Below, piece by piece: positions 16,383 to 26,341 of a stretch of 36,124 nt of DNA. Each line of letters starts with the position of its first letter. The first letter of the stretch is position 1. A program made the position numbers and the translations under genes. Source of the stretch: Gemella bergeri ATCC 700627. Its GTDB lineage: Bacteria > Bacillota > Bacilli > Staphylococcales > Gemellaceae. The DNA lies in the NCBI RefSeq assembly GCF_000469465.1, contig NZ_KI271838.1, positions 1 through 36,124 of the forward strand, written 5' to 3'. The notes beneath the pieces were generated by a model that was given only the letters and a program-made list of their open reading frames with translations, was not told the DNA's origin and ran no database searches.

Positions 16383-16974
16383 TTGAATTACAAAAAAACA
16401 ACTATTTCAGAAAAAAGAAAAAGCGAAATATGTGAAGCTGCTAAGCATTGTTTTTTAGCTAAAGGTTTTCAAAATACGACGATGGAAGATGTAATCAAAG
16501 AAGTAGGAATGAGCAAGGGAGGTGTATATCGCTATTACAAATCTACAGTCGATATGTTATATGATATTATGTTAAATGGAAATAATTATAGATTTGACAG
16601 AGTTGATGACTTTATAAAAAAAAAATCCTGACATGCCAAAAGAGGAATTAGCAACAGAATTGGTTATGGAGAAAATGTTTGCCAAAAATGATTATATGTC
16701 CATTTATTCTATGTTTTTAATTGAAAGTGGAAAAAATGAAAAACTTAAAAGTCTTAGAAGTATGATTGAAGATAAGATGATTAGTCAATTTTTAGAGTTT
16801 GCTAAAAAAAATGATTTAGAAATTTTAAATTGTATTGTAAACGATGACTTTTTGCAGCTTATGTACGCCATGTTTATCGCCGGTGAGTTTATTGATATAA
16901 GGGATACATTTTTAAATAAAAGTAATTTGTTTAGAGATATTATTTCAGATTATCTAAAAAAACATAATAAATAA
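16383..16974 (+). pseudogene. TetR/AcrR-family regulator, frameshifted in a ten-A tract
   Basis: The first frame (16383-16631) holds a TetR DNA-binding domain: KSEICEAAKHCFLAKGFQNT, then TTMEDVIKEVGMSKGGVYRYY. It shifts out of frame after ten A (16616-16625) and stops. With nine A it continues through NPDMPKEELATELV into the helical ligand-binding domain, ending at 16974, for about 196 residues, the usual size. I take TTG at 16383 as the start because AAGGAG lies 12 bases upstream (long spacing) and no nearer ATG exists. It leads the ECF transporter operon (next start 15 bases on) and probably controls it through the palindrome in its promoter. The tract could be slippage-prone or miscalled. 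Confidence 0.82.
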
Positions 16975-16989
16975 AAGGAGGTTTTAAAA

Positions 16990-17586
16990 ATGAGTTTAAA
17001 AAATATTGTAAAGGTAGCGGTGTTTTCAGTTTTAGGATTTATATTAACAACAGCGTTCGGGTATCTAAATGCTGTATTCGGAATGGTTGCAAGTTTATAT
17101 TTATCATCTGCAATAGCAACGGTGTTAGTATCTCCGATATTTGTTCTTATGTGTAAACAGGTTGCAAGTAGAGGAGCGGCATTTTTTTACTTTATACTAA
17201 CAGGTGTTTTCTACGCTTTAATGGGAATGTGGCCGGTATTGGTAGTTTGTGTAATTGCCGGTTTAGTGGCTGAACTTGTTATTGGAAATAAAGATAATTA
17301 TTTAAACAAAAGTATAAGAGTAGGTATGGCTTTTGGAGCAGGAATGTTTGTTTTTTCATTACATGGAATGTATTTTACCTTTATGTTTGGTGTAGAAGGT
17401 CTTACAAAGCAATTTCCAAAAATGTTTACTACCGACTATGCTACTTTTCTTTATAACTTCTACACACCTACAAATATAGGGATTTGTGTATTAATAGCAA
17501 TTATAGCATCTACTGTAGGAACGTATTTTGGTACTTATATTTATAATAAATTTTTTAGTGATAGGAAGAAAAAAAGTGTTTTATAA
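16990..17586 (+). CDS. ECF transporter S component, MptD/Trep_Strep family
   Basis: The 198-residue integral membrane protein has five or six hydrophobic segments and the size of a substrate-binding (S) subunit of an energy-coupling factor transporter. VKVAVFSVLGFILTTAFGY at the start, MGMWPVLVVCVIAGLVAEL in the middle, and the position before EcfT and EcfA support this. I assign the MptD/Trep_Strep subgroup from memory of the pattern; its substrate is not known. AAAGGAGG precedes the ATG. A dedicated T and A partner downstream makes it a group I ECF system. Confidence 0.78.
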   Translation: MSLKNIVKVAVFSVLGFILTTAFGYLNAVFGMVASLYLSSAIATVLVSPIFVLMCKQVASRGAAFFYFILTGVFYALMGMWPVLVVCVIAGLVAELVIGNKDNYLNKSIRVGMAFGAGMFVFSLHGMYFTFMFGVEGLTKQFPKMFTTDYATFLYNFYTPTNIGICVLIAIIASTVGTYFGTYIYNKFFSDRKKKSVL

Positions 17587-18289
17587 AAATAAAAAGAAGA
17601 GTATAAATAAATTCCAACTATCAGATAAAATCAACCCGCTTACTATAGTTGGGTTGATTTTACTATTTTCTATTATTTTAACAGTTGGAGGACAATATCA
17701 ATATTTAATTACACTTATATTGGCAACAGGTATATTGACTATGTTTTCTATTAAAAAGGTAATTTCCAGTGCATGCACTTTACTTATAATATGGATAATT
17801 ATAAATCTGTTAAAATTATATTTGGGGAGTGTTTTTATAGGTTCTATCTATACTTTGCTGCTTATATTGCTTAAATTTTCACCAATATTTATTTTAGGGA
17901 GAGTGTTATCTTCTTACAGTGCATCTCAACTTTTGGCAGCTTTCAGAAAAATAGGGATAGATGGTGGTGTAGGGATAGGAATTGCTATATTGTTTCGTTT
18001 TATTCCGGAAGTATCTATTCGAATGAAAGAGATAAATGAGGGAATAAAAGTCAGAGGGTTTAAACCTAAACTTTTAAAGCCTATAAAAACTTTTGAATTG
18101 TATTTTGTCCCACTTATGTATAAATGTATTGATATAAGTGATACGTTAACTTGTTCAATTATATCGAAAGGAATTGAATATGACGGTAAAAAAACGAGTT
18201 TCCACGAGATGAAGTTTACTTTTATAGATTTTATTATTCTTATAACGGGTATAGGATTAACAGGAGTTAGTATATGGATAATATTTTAG
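17576..18289 (+). CDS. ecfT: ECF transporter transmembrane component EcfT (CbiQ family)
   Basis: EcfT couples ATP hydrolysis by the ABC subunits to the S component. The 237 residues have several hydrophobic segments and the two cytoplasmic coupling helices, seen as RFIPEVSIRMKEINEGIKVRG-type (core MKEINEGIKVRG) and CSIISKGIEY, close to the family's Ala-Arg-Gly motifs. I choose GTG at 17576 with AGGAAG seven bases upstream; the frame is open to TTG 17528, but that lies deep inside the S gene without a site. It overlaps the S gene by 11 bases and the ecfA gene by 16, which indicates tight coupling. Confidence 0.82.
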   Translation: MFYKNKKKSINKFQLSDKINPLTIVGLILLFSIILTVGGQYQYLITLILATGILTMFSIKKVISSACTLLIIWIIINLLKLYLGSVFIGSIYTLLLILLKFSPIFILGRVLSSYSASQLLAAFRKIGIDGGVGIGIAILFRFIPEVSIRMKEINEGIKVRGFKPKLLKPIKTFELYFVPLMYKCIDISDTLTCSIISKGIEYDGKKTSFHEMKFTFIDFIILITGIGLTGVSIWIIF

Positions 18290-19700
18290 AAACAAATATA
18301 GATAGTTTTTTATATGGAGAAGAAATAATACTTAGAGATTTGAAACTTTCTATAAGAAAGGGAGAAATCATTATTTTAACAGGTCATTCAGGGTGTGGAA
18401 AAACTACACTTTTAAGACTTTTGAATGGTTTAATTCCATCATTCTATAATGGAGAATTGAATGGTAAGATTAAGCTGTTAGGAAAAGATATAACCGAATA
18501 TAAAAAAGGTGAACTTGCTAAATATATAAGGAATGTATTTCAAAATCCCAAAGATCAATTTTTTTGTGATGTGGTAGAAGATGAGATAGCTTTAGTTGGA
18601 GAAAATTTAGGATTAGACAGAAAAATTTTGAAAACAAGGGTAGATGAGGCAATGGAGTTATTGGGAATAACACATCTTAGGAAAAAATCTATTTTTGAAT
18701 TATCAGGTGGTGAAAGGCAGAAAGTAGCTATTGCAGGGACACTTATTTATGATACAGATATTATATTTTTTGATGAACCGTCCAGTAGTCTGGATTATGA
18801 TAGTATCAGAAAGTTCAGAAATATTCTTTTAAAATTAAAATCACTTGGAAAAACTATAATTATTGCTGAGCATAGGTTATATTATTTGAAAGATATTTAT
18901 AACCGTTTGGTGCATATAAAGAACGGAACAATTCAAAAAATTTATGAAAATGGAGTGTTAGATAATTCTAAATGTATGGAGTTGGAACTAAGGACACTTA
19001 ATGAAAAAGAACTTTTATCAGAAAAAGAACTTATTCCTGAAGAAAAATATATAGAAGTAAATAGTATTAATGTATATCAGAAAAGAAAACTTTTTATAGA
19101 AAATTTGAATTTTAATCTTAACAAGAAAGAAATTATGGGGATTGTCGGTTCAAATGGTGTCGGGAAAACTACATTGGCAAAAATTTTATGTGGGCTTTCT
19201 GAGAAATATGTAGATATAAGTTATGGAAAAAAGAAAAAAGAACGATTAAATAATTCATATTTTGTTTTGCAAGATGTAGATTCACAAATTTTTTTAGATA
19301 CAGTCGAAAATGAATTGTTAGCGTGCGGTGATAACAAGGATTTGGATAAAGTCAGATCTTATTTAAAAGATGTTGACTTATGGGAAAAAAGACTAATCAT
19401 CCACAAAAATTATCAAGAGGACAAAAACAAAGATTGATAATTGGCACATCGCTTTTATCAAATCGAAAAGTAATTGTTTTAGATGAACCTACTTCCGGTC
19501 TTGATTATAGAAGTATGATAATAATGTCTGATTTAATTACAAAAAAAGCAGAGGAAGTTCCATTTATTATCATTACACATGATTTAGAACTTTTGTTTAA
19601 AACTTGTCATTCAGTTTTAATGATTAACAAAGATAGCTATAAAAAAATATCTGTAAAAGGGAATGAAAATATTATTTTTGATTTTATAAATAAAGAATAA
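18274..19700 (+). pseudogene. ECF transporter fused double ATPase, frameshifted in the second cassette
   Basis: Two ABC cassettes lie in one gene. Cassette one: Walker A GHSGCGKTT (37-45), Q90, signature LSGGERQK (143-150), Walker B IIFFDEPSSSLD. Cassette two: Walker A GSNGVGKTT (from 293), then after the frame break LSRGQKQRL and VIVLDEPTSGLD. The first frame (18274-19437) goes wrong at six A (19385-19390). A seventh A joins it to the frame ending at 19700, giving about 475 residues, normal for fused EcfA-EcfA'. Without it, the second signature and Walker B are lost, and the truncated protein could not form two full ATP sites. GGAG precedes the ATG, inside ecfT. Confidence 0.87.
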
Positions 19701-19904
19701 TGTCATTATATTATTGTAGATTCGTATATGTCTTAAACTATAATTCTTTTTTATAGAATAAAGAATTGGTATTTAAAAATAATATCTGTTACTATTGATG
19801 ATTATATTGATTTCACTTTAAAATATATGTTTTCGAAGAAGTAAATTATTTATTTTGGCTTGGGCTATTATATGTATTATAAAATAAACATTATAACATG
19901 TTTG

Positions 19905-19933
19905 TTGAAAAAAACTGTATATAATAGTAAAAT
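19905..19933 (+). promoter_or_regulatory. Promoter of hslO
   Basis: TTGAAA (19905-19910) and TAAAAT (19928-19933) are 17 bases apart, each one mismatch from consensus, 45 bases before hslO. The rest of the 277-base gap after the transporter is AT-rich with no other clear signal. Confidence 0.65.
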
Positions 19934-19977
19934 ACATTCTAAAGAGACAATGAAACTGTTTTGCGAAAGGATATATT

Positions 19978-20853
19978 ATGAGAGATTATTTAATACGAGG
20001 ATTGGCGTTTAATGATGAAATTCGTTTTTTTGTGACTAAGACAACGGATTTAGTAGAAGAAATAAGACAACGTCATGATGCTTATCCTACGGCAATAGCT
20101 GCAGTAGGACGTACTGCGACGGTAACAACTATGATGGGAGCAATGTTAAAAAGTGGAGATAGGATTGATATAGCAGTTAGGGGAGATGGTCCTATAGGTA
20201 CAATCTACGCCTCATCTGATGAGTTGGGGGAAACAACGGCTTATGCTAAAAATATGCAAGTGCATATTCCGAGTAATTCCCAAGGGAAGTTAAATGTTAA
20301 AGGTGCGGTAGGGGCAGGAAATATTACAGTAGTACGTGATTATGGACTTAATGAAAAATATACGACAACCTCACCGATCGTTTCGGGAGAAATTGCCGAA
20401 GATTTTACTTATTATTTTGCTGTAAGTGAACAAGTACCCTCTTGTATATCGCTTGGTGTTTTAGTAGATACGGATAATTCGGTAATTGCTGCCGGTGGTT
20501 TTATTTTTCAAGTATTACCTAATGCTACTGATGAAACAATTACTAAATTAGAAAAAGTAATCAATGATATTAAACCTATTTCGTCACTTATTCATGAAGG
20601 GAAAACTCCTGAAGAAATAGCAGATATATTGTTCGGAAGTGGCAAAAATTATCGTATTTTACGAAAAAATGATATAGTTTTTAAATGTACTTGTTCTAAA
20701 GAAAAATATGCCGATGCTTTGGTAACTTTAGGACGTGAAGAATTAGAGACATTAGCAAAACAAAAAGAAATAGAGTTAGTCTGTTCATTTTGTAAACAGA
20801 AATATCTGTTTTCTCAAACCGAAATTACTGATTTATTAGAAAATTCACAGTAA
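19978..20853 (+). CDS. hslO: Redox-regulated holdase chaperone Hsp33
   Basis: Hsp33 is a cytoplasmic holdase switched on by oxidative unfolding. The 291 residues start RDYLIRGLAFNDEIRFFV, have GDGPIGTIYASSDELG and KGAVGAGNITVVRDYG in the N-terminal domain, and end in the zinc-binding redox switch. The four cysteines are in CTC (237-239) and CSFC (269-272). GAAAGGA precedes the ATG. Spacing to xpt (218 bases with its own promoter) indicates a single-gene unit. Confidence 0.96.
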   Translation: MRDYLIRGLAFNDEIRFFVTKTTDLVEEIRQRHDAYPTAIAAVGRTATVTTMMGAMLKSGDRIDIAVRGDGPIGTIYASSDELGETTAYAKNMQVHIPSNSQGKLNVKGAVGAGNITVVRDYGLNEKYTTTSPIVSGEIAEDFTYYFAVSEQVPSCISLGVLVDTDNSVIAAGGFIFQVLPNATDETITKLEKVINDIKPISSLIHEGKTPEEIADILFGSGKNYRILRKNDIVFKCTCSKEKYADALVTLGREELETLAKQKEIELVCSFCKQKYLFSQTEITDLLENSQ

Positions 20854-20897
20854 ATGTTCGAATAAAAAGAGATAATGAATAACTTTTAGTTAGATAC

Positions 20898-20926
20898 TTG
20901 AGTTTTTTGTAAAAATTTGGTATTAT
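20898..20926 (+). promoter_or_regulatory. Promoter of xpt-guaB
   Basis: TTGAGT (20898-20903) and TATTAT (20921-20926) are 17 bases apart. It gives a leader of about 140 bases before xpt. Confidence 0.65.
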
Positions 20927-20976
20927 TAATAAAAAAATTAATTATTGGTAAAAATTTTAAATAGAAATTGTTACGA

Positions 20977-21002
20977 AGGGATAGGAAAAATACCTAATCC
21001 CT
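20977..21002 (+). promoter_or_regulatory. Hairpin in the xpt leader, possible attenuator
   Basis: AGGGATAGG (20977-20985) pairs with CCTAATCCCT (20993-21002) with one bulge, followed by a weak CTTTCT tract. It could be an attenuator in the xpt-guaB leader. The conserved core of a purine riboswitch was not found. Confidence 0.35.
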
Positions 21003-21071
21003 CTTTCTAAAATATAAATCAATATTTCGTTATCGGTAATAAAAAATAAACACACTATTTAAGGAGGAATA

Positions 21072-23143
<2,072 letters not shown>

Positions 23144-23179
23144 AAACCTAATTTAAAATTATTATTAATTATTAAAAAG

Positions 23180-23212
23180 AAGAAGTTGATAACCCGATTT
23201 TATCAACTTCTT
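23180..23212. terminator. Bidirectional terminator between guaB and aldA
   Basis: AAGAAGTTGATAA (23180-23192) pairs perfectly with TTATCAACTTCTT (23200-23212). T-rich sequence follows on the plus strand and A-rich sequence precedes it, so it can end both converging genes. Confidence 0.85.
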
Positions 23213-23236
23213 TTAATTTTTTAGTAATTATTTATA

Positions 23237-24688
23237 TTATTCATCGCCAAGTTGCATATAAACTACTTGAGTGGTTAAATATTCTTCTAAGCCGTGTTTA
23301 CCATCGGCACCTCCAATACCTGATTTACGACGCCCTGCGTGGAAACCTTGCATTGCTTCGAAGTTTTCTCGATTTATATAAGTTTCACCGAATTTCAGCC
23401 CATTAACAGCTTTAAATGCTGTATTTAAGTTTTTTGTATAAACTGAAGATGTTAAACCATATTCTGAATCATTGGCATAATCAATAACTTCTTCTAATGT
23501 TTTGAATGTGGCAATTGGAATAACAGGACCAAATGTTTCTTCTTTCATAATGCTCATATCATTGGTTACATCTGTTAAGACGGTAGGTCCGTAGAAATAT
23601 CCTACCTGTTCTTTATCTACATCACCGCCATATGCTAATGTTGCTCCTTGTTTAACAGCATATGCTACTCTTTCAATGACTTTTTTTAATGCTCTTTTTT
23701 CGATTAACGGACCATAATCCAAACCACGTTCTTTATTAGGGTCACCGAATTTAACCTTGTCTAATTCTGCAAATAATATTTGTTCAAATTGTTCTTTCAC
23801 ATTTTCATGGACATAAACACGTTCAGCGCAGTTACAAACTTGTCCTGAGTTGATAACACGTGACGCAACTATTGCTTTTGCCGCAAGTTCTAAATCGGCA
23901 TCTTCAAACACGATAGCAGGAGCTTTTCCTCCAAGTTCTAAAGATACGTTGGTAATATTATCGGCAGCGGCTTTCATTACCTCCTGTCCGGCTGCTAGGC
24001 TACCGGTAAGACTAACTAATCCTACTTTAGGATGAGAAGCTAATCTGTTCCCAACTACAGAACCACGTCCATAAATAATATTTAATACCCCTTCAGGTAA
24101 GCCGACTTCTGCACAAATTTCCGCAAAAATATTGGCATTAATCGGTGTTAATTGACTAGGTTTTAAAACAATGGTATTACCGGTAAGTAGTGCCGGTGCA
24201 GCTTTTCTCGCTATCAAGAAAAATGGGAAGTTCCATGGCAAAATACCTGTTGTTACACCATGAGGACGTTTGAATAAGAATATATGTTCATCTTTTCTAT
24301 CACTTTGTATTATTTCTCCCTCATATCTTCTAGCCCATTCTGCCATATAGTCCATGTAATCAGCAGTGAATAATACTTCAACCTTAGCTAGTTCAAAAGT
24401 TTTTCCACCTTCATTAACAATAGTTTGTGTAATTTCCGGTTCTCTTTGTCTAATACGATCGGCTATTTTTTTCAGATATGCTCCACGTTCTATTGCAGGT
24501 AGCTTTTCCCAAGATTTTTGAGCAACATCGGCAACTGTAATAGCATGATCAACATCTTTACAATTGCCGGCTGGAATTTTTGCAATAACTTCCTCAGTAG
24601 CGGGATTTACCACTTTTATGAATTCTCGTTTGATATTTTCTTCAAACTTTCCTCCAATAAACATTTTTAAAACTTTAACTTCACTCAT
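23237..24688 (-). CDS. aldA: Aldehyde dehydrogenase, AldA-like (lactaldehyde/glycolaldehyde)
   Basis: The 483-residue protein is close to E. coli AldA along its length: FTADYMDYMAEWARRYEGEI, GVTTGILPWNFPFFLIARK, the catalytic C285 in SGQVCNCAERV, the general-base Glu in LELGGKAP, and FGETYINRENFEAMQGFHAG near the end. AldA oxidises L-lactaldehyde to lactate and glycolaldehyde to glycolate with NAD+. I use the ATG at 24688, which has AAGGAG eight bases upstream. The frame is open to 24754, but that part contains the promoter -10 box and cre site. It is divergent from gnd-zwf and appears to be under catabolite control. Confidence 0.9.
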   Translation of the reverse strand: MSEVKVLKMFIGGKFEENIKREFIKVVNPATEEVIAKIPAGNCKDVDHAITVADVAQKSWEKLPAIERGAYLKKIADRIRQREPEITQTIVNEGGKTFELAKVEVLFTADYMDYMAEWARRYEGEIIQSDRKDEHIFLFKRPHGVTTGILPWNFPFFLIARKAAPALLTGNTIVLKPSQLTPINANIFAEICAEVGLPEGVLNIIYGRGSVVGNRLASHPKVGLVSLTGSLAAGQEVMKAAADNITNVSLELGGKAPAIVFEDADLELAAKAIVASRVINSGQVCNCAERVYVHENVKEQFEQILFAELDKVKFGDPNKERGLDYGPLIEKRALKKVIERVAYAVKQGATLAYGGDVDKEQVGYFYGPTVLTDVTNDMSIMKEETFGPVIPIATFKTLEEVIDYANDSEYGLTSSVYTKNLNTAFKAVNGLKFGETYINRENFEAMQGFHAGRRKSGIGGADGKHGLEEYLTTQVVYMQLGDE

Positions 24689-24720
24689 AAATAAATTCTC
24701 CTTATATATAAAATTAGGTA

Positions 24721-24774
24721 AGTAAACGTTACCATCCCTGCATAAATTATACAATAATAGTAATTAAAACTCAA
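24721..24774 (-). promoter_or_regulatory. aldA promoter with a downstream cre site
   Basis: On the minus strand TTGAGT (complement of 24769-24774) and TATAAT (complement of 24746-24751) are 17 bases apart. AGTAAACGTTACCA (24721-24734, plus strand) matches the CcpA operator pattern TGWAAACGNTWNCA at all but the first base and lies just after the predicted transcription start, a roadblock position. A weaker AAAACGTTT match is at 24838-24846. Confidence 0.7.
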
Positions 24775-24872
24775 ATATTTTGTCTTCAATGCAAATTTTC
24801 GACTTATGAAATAATTCTTTGTATATTTTGACAATAAGAAAACGTTTAATAAATATTTTTTAAGAAAAAGCC

Positions 24873-24901
24873 TTAGCAAAGATAAAAATTAGTGGTATAA
24901 T
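24873..24901 (+). promoter_or_regulatory. Promoter of gnd-zwf
   Basis: TTAGCA (24873-24878) and TATAAT (24896-24901) are 17 bases apart, and TG at 24893-24894 makes an extended -10. The gnd start is 28 bases downstream. Confidence 0.7.
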
Positions 24902-24928
24902 GGATAAAAAAACTAGGAGGCTCACTTA

Positions 24929-26341
24929 ATGAAGCAAAATATCGGAGTAATTGGTTTATCGGTTATGGGGAGTAACTTAGCTTTAAATATAGCTGATAAT
25001 GGATTTGAAGTAGCAGTGTTTAACAGAACAACCAGTGTTGTTGATAAGATGTTAAAAGAACATCCTCATAAAAATATAGTAGGAAGACACTCATTACAAG
25101 AATTGGTAAATGGATTGGAAAAACCAAGAAAAGTGGTATTGATGGTTAAAGCAGGAGCAGCTGTAGATAGCTTAATTGAGCAGTTAACACCTCTTTTAGA
25201 TAAGGGAGATATTATTATTGATGGTGGTAATTCATTTTTCAAAGACACTCAAAGAAGATATGAACTACTGTTAGATAAAGGAATTAATTACTTTGGTGTA
25301 GGCGTTTCAGGTGGGGAAGAAGGTGCAAGATTCGGACCCGCATTAATGCCCGGAGGAGATGAAGTTGCTTATAAAGAAATTCGTCCAATTTTAGAAGCAA
25401 TTGCCGCTAAAGTAAACGGAGTTGCTTGTTGTAGTTATACGTCAACCGGAGGTGCAGGACACTACGTAAAAATGGTTCATAACGGTATTGAATATGGAGA
25501 TATGCAGTTAATTTCTGAGGCGTATAAAGTATTAAAACATCTTGGTGATTTTAGTAATAAGGAATTGCAAGAAATTTTTGAAGAATGGAATAAAGGGGAG
25601 TTAGAGTCTTATCTAATAGAAATTACTGCAAACATTTTTAAAGTTAAAGAAGAAAACGGAGATTATCTGGTTGATAAAATTCTGGATAAAGCCAGTCAAA
25701 AAGGTACAGGTAAGTGGACGAATGAGCAGGCAATCGATTTAGGTATTGATGTTTCCGTAATTACAAGCGCATTAAATGGTCGATATATGTCTAACCTTAA
25801 AGAAGAACGTGTTAAAGCAGAAAAAGAATTTTCACATAAGGGTTATAATGTCGTAACAGATAAAAAATATTTAGCAGAGATCGTAAAAGATGCACTGTTT
25901 ATTTCTAAAATCATTTCTTATGCACAAGGCTTTAAATTGCTTCAAGCTGCTGAAAAAGAATACGGGTGGGATTTTAATTATGCCGATATAGCAAAAATAT
26001 TCCGTGGTGGTTGTATTATTCAAGCAAAAATACTACAAAACATTATTGAAGCATACCAAAATAACTCTCAACTGGAAAATCTTATTTTTGATCCGTTCTT
26101 TAAAAATATTATAGAAACAAGGCAAGATAATTTGCGAGAAGTGGCAGTGTTAGCTATTCAAAATAGGTTGCCTCTAAGTGCAATGACCTCCGCTATTTCT
26201 TACTTAGATATTTATACAACAGCGGACAGTGGAGCTAATTTAATCCAAGCACAACGTGATTATTTCGGAGCTCATACTTTTGAGAGAACGGATAAAGAAG
26301 GAAATTACCATTATGATTGGGTGGGAAATAATGAAAAATAA
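24929..26341 (+). CDS. gnd: 6-phosphogluconate dehydrogenase (decarboxylating)
   Basis: Gnd converts 6-phosphogluconate to ribulose 5-phosphate and CO2, making NADPH. The 470 residues have the nucleotide loop VIGLSVMGSNLALN, the substrate segments GVSGGEEGARFGPALMPGG and GAGHYVKMVHNGIEYGDMQL (active-site Lys within HYVKMVHN), and the C-terminal YFGAHTFERTDKEG tail that reaches the partner subunit. AGGAGG precedes the ATG. zwf begins inside its last codons (11-base overlap), so both NADPH-forming steps of the pentose phosphate branch are coupled, in the reverse of pathway order. Confidence 0.96.
   Translation: MKQNIGVIGLSVMGSNLALNIADNGFEVAVFNRTTSVVDKMLKEHPHKNIVGRHSLQELVNGLEKPRKVVLMVKAGAAVDSLIEQLTPLLDKGDIIIDGGNSFFKDTQRRYELLLDKGINYFGVGVSGGEEGARFGPALMPGGDEVAYKEIRPILEAIAAKVNGVACCSYTSTGGAGHYVKMVHNGIEYGDMQLISEAYKVLKHLGDFSNKELQEIFEEWNKGELESYLIEITANIFKVKEENGDYLVDKILDKASQKGTGKWTNEQAIDLGIDVSVITSALNGRYMSNLKEERVKAEKEFSHKGYNVVTDKKYLAEIVKDALFISKIISYAQGFKLLQAAEKEYGWDFNYADIAKIFRGGCIIQAKILQNIIEAYQNNSQLENLIFDPFFKNIIETRQDNLREVAVLAIQNRLPLSAMTSAISYLDIYTTADSGANLIQAQRDYFGAHTFERTDKEGNYHYDWVGNNEK

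Noticed and set aside
23850..24035. Plus-strand frame inside aldA
   Set aside because: Antisense to the strongly conserved catalytic region of the aldehyde dehydrogenase, with no translation signal.
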